Assembly: GCF_000372725.1 (NCBI RefSeq)
Contig: NW_005197648.1
Location: 549,342-613,341, forward strand
Source: Emiliania huxleyi CCMP1516
Taxonomy: Eukaryota > Haptophyta > Isochrysidales > Noelaerhabdaceae
Direction of reading: 5' to 3'
DNA: 64,000 nucleotides
Shown here: positions 49,483 to 60,562 of the stretch, piece after piece
Position numbering within the stretch: the first letter of the stretch is position 1
Layout: every line of letters begins with the position of its first letter
Translations under genes and position numbers: made by a program
The notes under the pieces: model-generated
What the model was told of the DNA's origin: nothing
The model's database searches: none
The model's input: the letters and a program-made list of their open reading frames with translations, nothing else

Positions 49483-52194
49483 ATGCAGTGCGTCCGGAGC
49501 CTGACGAACCTCGACGTCGAGCCGCTCCGCGAGCACCTCGCCTCGTGCGGCCAGCCCTTCAAGACGTCCGAGCTCTACGCCACCGCCGACGCCTCGCGCT
49601 TCGCAGACACCTCCGTCCGCCTCTCCGAGTCGCGTGCGATCGTGGACCCAAAGCTGGCCGCCCTGAGCGAGGCGCGCGCGTGGCCCGTCACCCCAGTCGT
49701 CCCTGTGTGGGTATGAGCCAAGCCTCCTGTGACGGTCGGTCGCTTACACGCTACTAGGCGCTCGTCAAGGAGATCTCTGCGAGCGACACGCAGTACGACT
49801 ACGTGCTCTGCCCCGACAACATCACCCACATAAAGTACTCGGCGGGCGGCTTCTTTAAGCGGCACACCGACCACTGCCGCGGCGCGAGCAACCTGATCGA
49901 GGAGTTTACGCTCGTCGTCAACGTGAACCCGGACAACGTGCCGTGCGAGGGCGGCTCGACCGTGATCCACCTGCCCTCGGGCAGCGCCTCAACCTTCGCG
50001 ACCACCTTCGACCAGACCACACAGCTCGGCGGCGGGCTGCTCTTCCGCAAGGACCTCGAGCACGAGGGGCTGCCGGTCCGTCCGGCGTGCTGCTCTCGGC
50101 GGCGGTGAACTGCGCCTCTTCACGCTCAGTGATGTGGACAGGTCGCGTCCGGCGAGAAGCACCTCCTCTGCATGAACGTGTGGGGCCGCCGCCTGAAGCA
50201 GGGCCAGGTGCTCCTCGTGACCTTTGAGGATGCCCCCGCCTCGTCCACCTCGGACGCCTCGGCGCTGCGCGCGGCGAGCCTCGCCAAGACGCACGCCCTC
50301 GCGGCGGAGGAGGCGGAGGCGTCGCACGCGCTCAAGCTCGTCATCGACGGGGCGAACCGCCTCGCCGACGAGGCGGAGGCCCCGCGCCCGGCCGTGGTGC
50401 GCTACGCGGCGCCCGAGGGGGTCGACTTTGACACGTTTGATCTCGTCTGCCGCATCTGCCGGCGCATGCACCTGACGGCCGCGATGCTCGAGGGCGAGGC
50501 GCGGCAGCGGGCCATCGACTACTTCTTCCCCGGCGCCTTCTTCAAGTGGGAGAACCTGCTGCTCGAGCAGGCCGGCTTGGCCGAGCCCTCCTACCCGGCC
50601 ACCCCCTCGTCCGAGCTCGTCTTCGACAGCATGCTGCTCGCGCAGCCGCAGCCCGACGACGCCGCGGCCGATCTCGACGTGATCGTGACGGGGTCGGCCG
50701 AGCGAACGCGGGTGGTCGCAGAGCTGGCGCGGGAGCTCGAGCTGCCGTACGTGGAGTTCAGCTTTGCGTTCGTCAAGGGAGACTTCACCGACACTGGCGG
50801 CGACGAGCCGCTCACGCAGGTCTGGCTCTCGCTTGGAGGCTACGACTCGATCTTCTCTTTCCAACGAGTGCACAAGGCGAGAGGCGACGGCCACTCCAGC
50901 ATCGGTGTCCAGACGCTCTCGCTCGCGCAGTACCTTGCGCACAAGGACGTGTTCCGTGTGGCGCACCGCTCGCCCTTCACGCAGCGCGCAAAGTACGTGC
51001 CCTACTCGGCACTCGATGCGGTGCCCGGAGAGTTCAACCAGCTTAAGAGGAACTTCCGTGATCTGGAGGGCGACTCATTTGGGGACGAGGGATGGGAATG
51101 CTTGGAGCAGGCCTATTGCTATGGCCTGCGCGCTGCAGCCGACTCGTCCATCGAGACGAATGCGATGCTGTCGCTGGCCTTCAAGCACGACCAGTCGATT
51201 CCTACGTCGCTCGAGTACCTGCCGGGCGGCAGCTCCTTCGACGAGGCGAGCTCTGCGCGCGCGAAGGCGCAGCCGTGGCACGCGGAGGCTGCTGCGGCGG
51301 CTGCGCTGCGCAAGGACGAGGTGCGGCCGATCCTCGACGCGCTCAAGGAGAAAATGGAGAAGGAGCTAGCGAAGAGGAAGGAGGCGTTTCGGGTCGAGTT
51401 CGAGGATGACTTCGAGGACGAGGATGACTTCGAGAATGGATGGGAGGAATATCAGTTCGATGACCATGAAGCCCGCGAGATCCAACGTGACAAGTACGGG
51501 TGCGTCGATCGGGACCCGACCCTTGCAGAGGACGACGGCGACCACGGCGTGGCGGCGCCGGCGGGGGCGTGGCTCTTCCACCGCGACGAGCACGGCAAGA
51601 CGTGCTTCAACGAGGCGGAGGCGCGCGCGGCGTGCGAGCTCATCGCCGCGATCAAGCTCGACGAGCGCGTGGTCGCCGCGATGGCGGACACGGAGTTCGT
51701 CTTCCCACAGGAGCACGCCAGCACCCGCGACTTCGTCTGCAACGGGGAGGCGTACGGCGAGTTTGAGCTGCTTCAGGCCCGCACCGCCCGGGTCGCAACA
51801 CTGCATGCTCGCGCGCTCCAACAGCCCTCCGTCGACCGTTGCTGGGTAGGTGACTGGCGTCGTGCGGCTCGAGGCCAAGCCGGAGCTGGTCAAGGCGGCG
51901 AAGGAGGAGGAGGTGGCGAGGCGCAAGGAGCGACGGGAGGCCTTCCTGCGGCAAGAGCAGAAGCGCGAGGCCGAGGAGGCTGAGCGCAACGCCAAGAGGG
52001 CCAGGATCGCCGCCGGAGAGGAGGTCGAGGAGGAGGAGGCTGAGGAGGAGGAGTCTGCGGAGGAGTCCGAGGAGGAGGAGGTCGACGGGGAGGAGTCCGG
52101 GGAGATGTCGGGGCAGGAGTTTGAGGACGCCGACGAGGTGTCGGGCGAGGAGGAGGCCGAGGACGGCACGGGCTTCCGCTGCGTTATCTGCTGA
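49483..52194 (+). CDS. 2-oxoglutarate/Fe(II)-dependent oxygenase, left-arm copy
   Basis: 841 residues from exons 49483-49710, 49758-50075, 50142-51776 and 51850-52194. The iron site is the double-stranded beta-helix motif in YSAGGFFKRHTDHCRGASNL (H-x-D) with the distal His in LEHEGLP; this is the prolyl-4-hydroxylase-like class. The rest, about 600 residues, is not recognised: it includes VIDGANRLADEAEA, a possible chaperone-like part PSELVFDSMLLAQP, one KEAFRVEFEDDFEDEDDFEN unit, and a C-terminal coiled, Lys/Arg then Glu-rich tail ending EEAEDGTGFRCVIC. The third intron (51777-51849) is GC-AG. The start was chosen as the first ATG of the open frame; a 5' exon cannot be excluded. Nearly identical to the right-arm copy except in about 51030-51560 and at the 3' end. 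Confidence 0.75.
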
Positions 52195-53293
52195 ACAATT
52201 CGCGGGGGCTGGTGCTCCTGCTATTTGAGGTGGCAACGCACGCAGCACGCAGCTTGTCTGCCGCGTGCGATGGCCGAGGGAAGGGGGGGGGGGGGGGAGG
52301 GGGGGGGCACCTTGCCCGGAGAGGCGGCACGCAGCCCAGGTCTCACTCTCAGGCCAGCGCGTGTGCACACACACAACACCCCGAGCGAGACGTGTCGGAC
52401 GGCCACGGAGCTCAGCGGTCAGCGCGTGGAGTGGGGAAGATGTGCATTGTGCTCTTTTGAGGCGAAGACGAGGCGGGGTATGTCCGGTATATCCCATCCG
52501 CGTGTTTCATCCGGCTGGAGAGCCAGAGGCAAATTTAGAATGTGATGATCGAGCGCATGTGTGGCGAAGCCGCGGCGGGATAGCCGGTGTATAAGAGAGC
52601 AGCCGCGGCGGCATATACGGCTCTACCGACTACACCGCACACGCCCATGCACACGCCACAGGGAGAGGGTCTCTCAGACTCAGTCTCTCTGTACACACTG
52701 TCTGTGTCGTAGTCCACGCGTAGCCTGACTATACCGCGCACGTCCCAAACGCATATCACCCTGTGACGCTGGGGTCGCTGGTCCACGCGTTGGCGGTGCT
52801 TTCGGGAGGCGCAGCAGGACGTTACCAGCGAGGGTACGTGCCATCCCTCTCCCAGACCTGCGAGGCGAGAGCAGCAAAGGCGGTGAAGCAGGCCCGAGAG
52901 CGGGTGGCTCCGAGGTGCGGTGGGCAGGGGGGTGTGCGGGTGCCGCCACGTCAGCCGCATTACTCTCTTCGGGGGTTTGACTCTTCAGCGGGCGGCGGCC
53001 ACTCGCGCGGGCAGGCGCGAGGGCGCCGGCGCCTCGAAGCGGCCTCTTGTTGCTCATCCTCGGGGCGGCACCGCGGTGGGAGGGGGCGGGGCGGGGGGCG
53101 CCGGCGGGGGAGGGGCGGAGAAGCTGCCTGCTGACGTGGAGTGGCGCGCTTCAGCCGCGCCGCGACGGCGGCTTCGCCCTCGCCCTCTCGTCCTCTGGCG
53201 CCCCTTCACGCGTCGAGTCGGCAGCGCCGAGCGGGTGCGCGCCGCGGTCCTTCTGGCTCGCTCACCGCCGCCAGCCCGCCTCCGCCGCCTCGC
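52195..53293. other. Spacer of the inverted duplication, no gene
   Basis: Contains a G run at 52284-52306. No conserved frame; the stretch 52.6-53.3 kb is GC-rich without motifs. Confidence 0.4.
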
Positions 53294-53710
53294 TCAGTAC
53301 CCGACTGTCACGCAGGCGATGGCATAGACCCAGGAGCTGTCCTCAGCAGAGTCGCCGAGCGACGGCACGGAGCACATCGACTCGAACCGCGCCCCACCCT
53401 GCAAAATCTCGACCGGCAGCAGCTTGCCGTAGGCGAAGCACGCCTGCACCTCCGCCATATCAATCGCAGGCGGCGTGGGCAGCCCGTCCGCGCTGGAGTC
53501 AAACGGCACCGCGAGCTGAAGGCGGAGGAGGGCGTTGCCTGCCCCTCCGGGCACCAGCCGCTCGAGGGACGGGACCGAGTTGAAGGAGATGGCGTCCTTG
53601 CACGCCCGCACACAGGCCTTGGTGAGGTCCTGGCCGTGCTGGTCCGTACCAACGCCAGACTCGATGAGGATGACCTCTCGGAAGCCGGGAGGCGCCTTTG
53701 TGATGCTCAT
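53294..53710 (-). CDS. Lin0512 family protein (TIGR02058)
   Basis: 138 residues from the ATG at 53710. Matches the small conserved Lin0512 family: VILIESGVGTDQHGQDLTKA, CVRACKDAISFNSVPSL, LRLQLAVPFDSSADGLPTPP, AIDMAEVQACFAYGKLLPVE and ILQGGARFE, and the final VYAIACVTVGY. The G-x-GTD-HGQD start and the L-x-Y-G region are family constants. Function is unknown in all lineages; members occur in bacteria and algae. A MITE insertion lies about 100 bases upstream of its start codon, so its promoter may have changed recently. It lies in the spacer and is not part of the duplication. Confidence 0.85.
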   Translation of the reverse strand: MSITKAPPGFREVILIESGVGTDQHGQDLTKACVRACKDAISFNSVPSLERLVPGGAGNALLRLQLAVPFDSSADGLPTPPAIDMAEVQACFAYGKLLPVEILQGGARFESMCSVPSLGDSAEDSSWVYAIACVTVGY

Positions 53711-53813
53711 CTTGAGGCCGCGCGCTGGCGGGCGCATCGCCGGGCGTGACGCAAGTCGTAGTCGCGATGCGAGCATGGAAGGCTGCTCAGCGAGGTGGTA
53801 GATCGAGACGGCG

Positions 53814-53949
53814 TGGGCGAGTAGAGGCACACGCACGCACTTCGAGGTCTCTTGGAGCAGAGCCCGGCCCCCCCGGGGGGCGAGAGCCCCCCCCCCCAAT
53901 GGGTCCCTCGAGAGGGGTACCCTGGGTGGGCGGGGCCTCTACTCGCCAG
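53814..53949. mobile_element. Mutator-like MITE, copy B
   Basis: 136 bases with ends TGGGCGAGTAG and CTACTCGCCAG, flanked by the 9-base direct repeat GAGACGGCG (53805-53813 and 53950-53958). The interior matches copy A at 26742 with an added C/G-run foldback in the middle (53867-53900). It inserts between the divergent Lin0512 and TMEM53-like genes. Confidence 0.88.
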
Positions 53950-54138
53950 GAGACGGCGCGTCTCAGATAAACGCAAAAAATATACGAATTCAGTTTGTGC
54001 GCACGAGCGGCTTCGGCGTTTCTGTTTTCGCGATACGCCAGAGTCAGATCTCCCAAAAAGAAAGAAAAGCTCCGCGCACAAGCTGTCAGCGAGGTGTCGC
54101 AGCGTGCGAGCCCGCGGTCGTCGCTCCGAGCTACCGCA

Positions 54139-55017
54139 ATGTCCCTCTTCCGCGGCTGCGGCACCACGTCCTTGTACATACCACCGCGCACCGGCCGCGG
54201 CGGCACGCCGCCACGCACGCAGGGCCTCGCGCTGTTGCTCGGTTGGACGGCCGGCTCGTACCGTCACGTCCAGAAGCACGCGCGGCTGTGGCACGGGCTC
54301 GGGATGCGGACAGCGACCGCCACAACGGATCTTGCGATGACGTTTCAGCCGGCACGGCTCACGGGGATCGAGTGGGTCGCCGACAATCTGCTGCACACCG
54401 TGCGCTCGCAGCCAGAGGACTCGCTGATCGTGCCTCACGTCTTCTCCAACGGCGGAGCGCTGCTGCTGCTCACGCTGCTGAAGCGCGCGCGCGAGGCGGG
54501 CTGTCCGCTCAGCTTCGACGCCACCGTGTACGACTCTGCTCCTAGCCGCTCCCTCTGGCCCGCGCAAGCGCCGCTGGTGGGATGGCTGTCCACGTCCGGC
54601 CTGCCACTCCGCGAGCGGCTGGCGCTCCTCGGCCGCGTCTCGGCCAACGCCCTCGCCGCGCAGGCGCTGGCGCCCATCAAAGGCGTGGAGCCTCCGCTGG
54701 GCGATTTTCCGCAGCTCAGCGACCCGGCTGTCAACGCGCCTCGGCCAGAGCTCTTCATGTACTCTGGCGCGGATTCTCTCGTGCCGGCGCGTGGGATCGA
54801 GGCTTTTGCCCAGCGGCGCGCAGAGGTGGGCTGCGACGTGCAGCTCCGCCGATTTGAGGGCTCGCCACACTGCGAGCACTACCGCCGCCACCCAGGCGTG
54901 TACGACGCAGCGGTGCGAAGCTTTGTGGGCTCGCTTGCCGGGTGGAAGGACGAGGCTCAACCCACTGAGCGCGATAGAGACCTGGGAGCGCAAGCGCCGT
55001 GTGATATTTCCGCCTAA
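54139..55017 (+). CDS. TMEM53-like protein (DUF829, alpha/beta-hydrolase fold)
   Basis: 292 residues from the ATG at 54139, single exon. The layout is that of the TMEM53/DUF829 family: an early strand GLALLLGWTAGSYRHVQKHA, a region VADNLLHTVRS, then VPHVFSNGGALLLLTLLKRA with the nucleophile-elbow-like FSNGG, YDSAP (the family's D-S-x-P), RPELFMYSGADSLVPARGIE (strand before the acid) and FEGSPHCEHYRRHPGVYDAA, where the His of the family (SxHV-H) is seen. Animal TMEM53 is a nuclear envelope protein; fungal and algal members are soluble or of unknown site. Whether it is an active hydrolase is not established. Confidence 0.82.
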   Translation: MSLFRGCGTTSLYIPPRTGRGGTPPRTQGLALLLGWTAGSYRHVQKHARLWHGLGMRTATATTDLAMTFQPARLTGIEWVADNLLHTVRSQPEDSLIVPHVFSNGGALLLLTLLKRAREAGCPLSFDATVYDSAPSRSLWPAQAPLVGWLSTSGLPLRERLALLGRVSANALAAQALAPIKGVEPPLGDFPQLSDPAVNAPRPELFMYSGADSLVPARGIEAFAQRRAEVGCDVQLRRFEGSPHCEHYRRHPGVYDAAVRSFVGSLAGWKDEAQPTERDRDLGAQAPCDISA

Positions 55018-55689
55018 TTTTCTACACTTCGTTGTTGTCGCGACACGGCGCTTCGGCGCTCGGTGGGTTATAAGAAAGTTAATCGTTATATTGTTATTTG
55101 ATGGAGATGATCCGCGTCGCCGCCGGCGCCGCAACACGAGAGAGAGAGGCGTGAAAACTGAAATTCTGAAAAACGCGCCAAGGCTAAGGGGGGCAAGAGC
55201 GGCTGGTCGTCATGTGGTACATTCTGTGCGATCGCGGCACGGTGAGCTGGCCGTCGCAGGTGAGTGATCTGCCGCCGGAGGCGGAGCCGGCGACGCACCT
55301 TCTGTTCACACTTCGCTTCAGCATCTCACCAGCGACCAGGTGCTTCTATTGGTGCTCGACACGGCTCACGGGGCCCCGCCGCCGCGCACTCTCTAATGAC
55401 GTGATGCATCGCAGACCAGGTAAAAGCGCTTGTTGTAGGCTTGTTCCGGGGACGTTGAGGAAATGTCAATACTGCGTCCGCCTCTCAAGTCGCCTCTCCG
55501 CAGGCGCACACGCGCCGACTCCCCACCCCACCCCGCCTGCGCAGGCCCCGCCACGCTGGCTCGCTCGCTGTCACACACGAAACCCCTCTCTCAGCCCCCC
55601 GTGCGCGTCTCCCGTCACAGCCCCTTCGCGACGACCGCGACGGTCCGGATACGCCCCCCCCCCGCCCCCCGGGCCTCCTCTCCAGAACT
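55018..55689. other. Inner edge of the spacer, nothing recognised
   Basis: No conserved frame. Sequence up to the right arm is C-rich (55530-55685). Confidence 0.4.
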
Positions 55690-55692
55690 CCT

Positions 55693-58372
55693 CTACTCGT
55701 CGACCTCCTCCTCCTCAGCCTCCTCCTCCTCGACCTCCTCTCCGGCGGCGATCCTGGCCCTCTTGGCGTTGCGCTCAGCCTCCTCGGCCTCGCGCTTCTG
55801 CTCTTGCCGCAGGAAGGCCTCCCGTCGCTCCTTGCGCCTCGCCACCTCCTCCTCCTTCGCCGCCTTGACCAGCTCCGGCTTGGCCTCGAGCCGCACGACG
55901 CCAGTCACCTATACAGATGGGACGGAGTAGTTTGCATACCGGGCTTGTGCATACAGGCCCCGGCACACACCTGCAGCAGCACAAACTCGCCGTACTCCTC
56001 GCCGTTGCACACGTAGGCCTGAGCACTGGCGTGCTCCTGTGGGAAGACGAACTCCGTGTCCGCCATCGCGGCGACGACTCGCTCGTCGAGCTTGATCGCG
56101 GCGATGAGCTCGCACGCCGCGCGCGCCTCCGCCTCGTTGAAGCACGTCTTGCCGTGCTCGTCGCGGTGGAAGAGCCACGCCCCCACCGGCGCCGCCACGC
56201 CGTGGTCGCCGTCGTCCTCTGCAAGGGTCGGGTCCGAGCGGGAATACTCACTCACGTCGCCGTAAAGGTCGTGCTCTTCGTGCTTTTGCATCTCCCACGC
56301 GGCCTCGAACTCATCCTCGGTGTAGCCCTCATGGCACTCTGCGTAGTGAGCACGAAAGCTCTCCTTGTGCGGGGCACGCTCCTTCTCCATCTTCTCCTTG
56401 AGCGCGTCCTTGCGCAGCGCAGCCGCCGCAGCAGCCTCCGCGTGCCACGGCTGCGCCTTCGCCCGCGCAGAGCTCGCCTCGTCGAAGGAGCTGCCGCCAG
56501 GCAGGTACTCGAGCGACGTAGGAATCGACTGGTCGTGCTCGAAGGCCAGGGAGACCATCGCACTCGTACTCGAACTCATCTTCGCCACGCGTCCTCGCCA
56601 TGCGCGCTCGAACTCAGCCTCGTCGTAGACCTCTCCCTCCAGGCCTTCTTCCTGCTCGAACTCGACCCGAAACGCCTCTTTGCTCACGCTGGCCATCTGA
56701 TTTGTCTCGATGGACGCGGTTGCGGCGCGCAGGCCGTAGCAGTAAGTCTGGTTGAGGTTCTCCCCTACCCCCCAGCCGTTGGGATCCTCGATCTCGGAGA
56801 AGTCCCTCTTGACCGGATTGAACTCGTCGGGCACCGCATCGAGTGCCGAGTAGGGCACGTACTTTGCGCGCTGCGTGAAGGGCGAGCGGTGCGCCACACG
56901 GAACACGTCCTTGTGCGCAAGGTACTGCGCGAGCGAGAGCGTCTGGACACCGATGCTGGAGTGGCCGTCGCCTCTCGCCTTGTGCACTCGTTGGAAAGAG
57001 AAGATCGAGTCGTAGCCTCCAAGCGAGAGCCAGACCTGCGTGAGCGGCTCGTCGCCGCCAGTGTCGGTGAAGTCTCCCTTGACGAACGCAAAGCTGAACT
57101 CCACGTACGGCAGCTCGAGCTCCCGCGCCAGCTCTGCGACCACCCGCGTTCGCTCGGCCGACCCCGTCACGATCACGTCGAGATCGGCCGCGGCGTCGTC
57201 GGGCTGCGGCTGCGCGAGCAGCATGCTGTCGAAGACGAGCTCGGACGAGGGGGTGGCCGGGTAGGAGGGCTCGGCCAAGCCGGCCTGCTCGAGCAGCAGG
57301 TTCTCCCACTTGAAGAAGGCGCCGGGGAAGAAGTAGTCGATGGCCCGCTGCCGCGCCTCGCCCTCGAGCATCGCGGCCGTCAGGTGCATGCGCCGGCAGA
57401 TGCGGCAGACGAGATCAAACGTGTCAAAGTCGACCCCCTCGGGCGCCGCGTAGCGCACCACGGCCGGCCGCGGGGCCTCCGCCTCGTCGGCGAGGCGGTT
57501 CGCCCCGTCGATGACGAGCTTGAGCGCGTGCGACGCCTCCGCCTCCTCCGCCGCGAGGGCGTGCGTCTTGGCGAGGCTCGCCGCGCGCAGCGCCGAGGCG
57601 TCCGAGGTGGACGAGGCGGGGGCATCCTCAAAGGTCACGAGGAGCACCTGGCCCTGCTTCAGGCGGCGGCCCCACACGTTCATGCAGAGGAGGTGCTTCT
57701 CGCCGGACGCGACCTGTCCACATCACTGAGCGTGAAGAGGCGCAGTTCACCGCCGCCGAGAGCAGCACGCCGGACGGACCGGCAGCCCCTCGTGCTCGAG
57801 GTCCTTGCGGAAGAGCAGCCCGCCGCCGAGCTGTGTGGTCTGGTCGAAGGTGGTCGCGAAGGTTGAGGCGCTGCCCGAGGGCAGGTGGATCACGGTCGAG
57901 CCGCCCTCGCACGGCACGTTGTCCGGGTTCACGTTGACGACGAGCGTAAACTCCTCGATCAGGTTGCTCGCGCCGCGGCAGTGGTCGGTGTGCCGCTTAA
58001 AGAAGCCGCCCGCCGAGTACTTTATGTGGGTGATGTTGTCGGGGCAGAGCACGTAGTCGTACTGCGTGTCGCTCGCAGAGATCTCCTTGACGAGCGCCTA
58101 GTAGCGTGTAAGCGACCGACCGTCACAGGAGGCTTGGCTCATACCCACACAGGGACGACTGGGGTGACGGGCCACGCGCGCGCCTCGCTCAGGGCGGCCA
58201 GCTTTGGGTCCACGATCGCACGCGACTCGGAGAGGCGGACGGAGGTGTCTGCGAAGCGCGAGGCGTCGGCGGTGGCGTAGAGCTCGGACGTCTTGAAGGG
58301 CTGGCCGCACGAGGCGAGGTGCTCGCGGAGCGGCTCGACGTCGAGGTTCGTCAGGCTCCGGACGCACTGCAT
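55693..58372 (-). CDS. 2-oxoglutarate/Fe(II)-dependent oxygenase, right-arm copy
   Basis: 834 residues; exons 58372-58145, 58097-57780, 57713-55971 and 55908-55693, the mirror image of the left copy. Exons 1 and 2 and the first 800 bases of exon 3 are nearly identical to the left copy, including the iron-binding HTD. From about 56830 down to 56200 the copies differ strongly: this one carries KEAFRVEFEQEEGLEGEVYD and EAEFERAW, and a second unit KESFRAHYAECHEGYTEDEF followed by EAAW, against one unit in the left copy. Identity then returns up to the intron. The third intron (55909-55970) is GT-AG here and GC-AG in the left arm. The Glu-rich tail is cut short, ending EEEVDE. Both copies look intact. 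Confidence 0.75.
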
Positions 58373-58449
58373 TCCTGGCAAATCGCTGTGCGGTTTGTCA
58401 ATGGTCTTCAGGTGTGAAGAGACGTCGTTCACATAAACGCACAACTCCG

Positions 58450-59338
58450 CACCCAAGACGCACAAGCACAGACAGTCGAGAAGGGAGAGAGACAGCAACG
58501 ACAGTCAGAAGTCAGCGCTGGGTCCCAGGAAGGCGAATGCGATGACGGCCTCTAGTGTGAGCTCTAGCTAGTGAGCTCATACGCACGCCGGCAGATCGCG
58601 ACTATATACAGCTAGTTAAGAGCCGACCGACCCTCGCGTCCGGTGCTCACCGACGGCCGGGCGGGCCGCCCGCCCACGCGCCGCCTACGCGCAGCGCGTG
58701 CGCCGCAAACTCGCCCGCCGACAGCGCTGGCCAGTCTCCATCGGCCGTCGCGAGAGCCTGCCCGGCTGTCGCCGCGGGGCCCCCACGAACACCACGCGTC
58801 GGATGCGGTGCCGCGCGAACTCGCGCGCAAAGTGCACGCCCCACGCCCGCCGCAGCGTCGTAGCGAAGTAGGACCGCGCCTCCTTCGCGCTACGCGCGCC
58901 GATCCGCCTCCAGTGCTGCTTGGATGCCGACTCCACCACACAGTCGAACACCTGGTGCAGGTCGTCCGGCGCCTCCGCGTAGGCCCCGACAACGAGGCTG
59001 CGCACGGTGCCAAACGAGCGCAGCACGGAGGAAACGGCGTCCCTCGAGCCGTTGTTCCATGCCTGCACGTGCGGCTTGGCATCGAGTGCCGCCGCCCGCG
59101 CCTCGTAGTCGCGCTGGACCAGGTTCGCCCTGTCTGCGAGAGCGCCGCCCTGGCCATAGTCGCGCGCCCGAGCGCTCATGTAGTGAGGCCCGCCGCGGTG
59201 GATGGTCTTGCCCTCGAGGAGGTGCTCCGCCGGCGGCTGCTCGGGCCCGCGCTGCACTGTCGTGCCGCGCCACCGTACAGACGGGTGCGCCTGGCCTCGT
59301 GTGCCAGTGCAGCGCGCCGTGCGGGACTCGCGCAGCTA
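58450..59338 (-). mobile_element. Retroelement (LINE-like) remnant, right arm
   Basis: Mirror copy of 48508-49405, bracketed by the same 24-base repeat (58426-58449 and 59339-59362). Presence in both arms means the insertion is older than the duplication. The reading frame is kept in both arms apart from a small deletion near 58755. Confidence 0.45.
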
Positions 59339-59694
59339 CGTTCACATAAACGCACAACTCCGGGCCCGAAATCGAGACGTCGTTCACGCAGGCCGCGATC
59401 TGCCGAGGTCCTCGAGGTTGATATCCTTTGGCCGCGCTGGGTAGCGAGGATTGGCGTAACGCGATCCACGCGGGCGTGTTTTCCGACGGGGCCGACCGAC
59501 CGTCAGTGCCGGAGTTGCCCCTTCTCCGCGAGACTCCCCGTGCTAAAGTTCGAGCGAGGGTTATGGATTCTCTGGTAGAACGGGTACGAGATGTATGTAG
59601 GGAGTATTCGCAAAGAGGAGCCCCGCGCACGCACGACTCCGCAGGAGAAACCCCTCCCGCCCGTGCTTGCGCAGGAGCGCGCAGCAGGCTGCTC

Positions 59695-60065
59695 TAGAGC
59701 TGTCAAACGTTAACTTTGGGCCTAACAGTTGCACTATTGTTGGCTGAAAATCCTCAACGTTGTTCAAGTGTTCTCCCCAGCCCAAGCTGTTACTGTTTGT
59801 TACTGTTGTTACTGTTGTTCAGTGGCCAGCAAGCAGAAAATGCCAAAACCCCCGGGTAAAACCCGAAAATACCTGGGTTTTCCCGGGTATTTTCGGGTAT
59901 TACCCGCACTGGACGCTGGAGATCGTCGTGGGTCACTGCCAGGCCTTCCTTATTGTTGTTCAGCCGGCCTAACGTTAGCTACTGTTGTTGGGGAGCCCCA
60001 CTGTTGTTCTGTTGTTACTGTTAACACTAGCAACACTGTTCAGCTCTTAACGTTTGACAGCTCTA
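59695..60065. mobile_element. hAT-type MITE, copy 2, with 8-base target duplication
   Basis: 371 bases, ends TAGAGCTGTCAAACGTTAA and its complement, 19 bases, perfect. An 8-base direct repeat GGCTGCTC flanks it (59687-59694 and 60066-60073). The left arm of the duplication has a single uninterrupted copy of that site (48155-48162 on the opposite strand). The interior is homologous to 12971-13355. Confidence 0.93.
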
Positions 60066-60562
60066 GGCTGCTCCTCCTTCGTGGAGTCCCAGATCACAAA
60101 ACAGGGGCAGTCGGTTCACGATGCATCGCGACGTCGAGATGGCTGCCCGACGTCGCGATGCATCGCGCCGAGGCAACCACGGCGCCCCGCGACCACCCCG
60201 TTGTCCCTTGTCCCTTCCCGCATCTCTCTCTACCTCGCGCTTTTGAGGCGGGCAACGCTCGGGGAGGGTGCGGACGAGGAACGTTCTTCGTTGTAGAAGA
60301 GTATTGTGGAATTCGATACCAAATAGACGTTACCAAACCACCGCTGACTATATGCGAGACAACAATTTGGAGAGAGAGAGAGAGGACGCACAAGCAGACA
60401 CCCTCCCGACGTCCTGTACGTAGCTCGCGAGCTATCCGACTCGCCTGCGCTATGAATCCGACTCGATCGTCCGACTGACCGACTCCAGTTCTCCACGACG
60501 ACCGCACGTTCCAGCCGCTGCTTGGACATAGCTTGCTATGGCCCCCCCGCCGCCGCCCCCGC

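Larger units (their letters stand above)
47795..52092. repeat. Left arm of large inverted duplication
   Basis: The arm is repeated in inverted orientation at about 55690-60490. Over 48.5-51.0 kb the two are almost identical, base n pairing with 107855-n across the oxygenase exons, with only scattered single changes and small indels. The outer edge (47.8-48.0 kb) fades gradually, and the inner edge lies in the Glu-rich 3' end of the oxygenase gene. Confidence 0.97.
55690..60490. repeat. Right arm of large inverted duplication
   Basis: Inverted copy of 47795-52092. Its extra length comes from the 371-base MITE at 59695-60065 and other small insertions. The inner end has lost a Glu-coding segment relative to the left arm, so the oxygenase ends early (stop at 55693). 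Confidence 0.97.
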
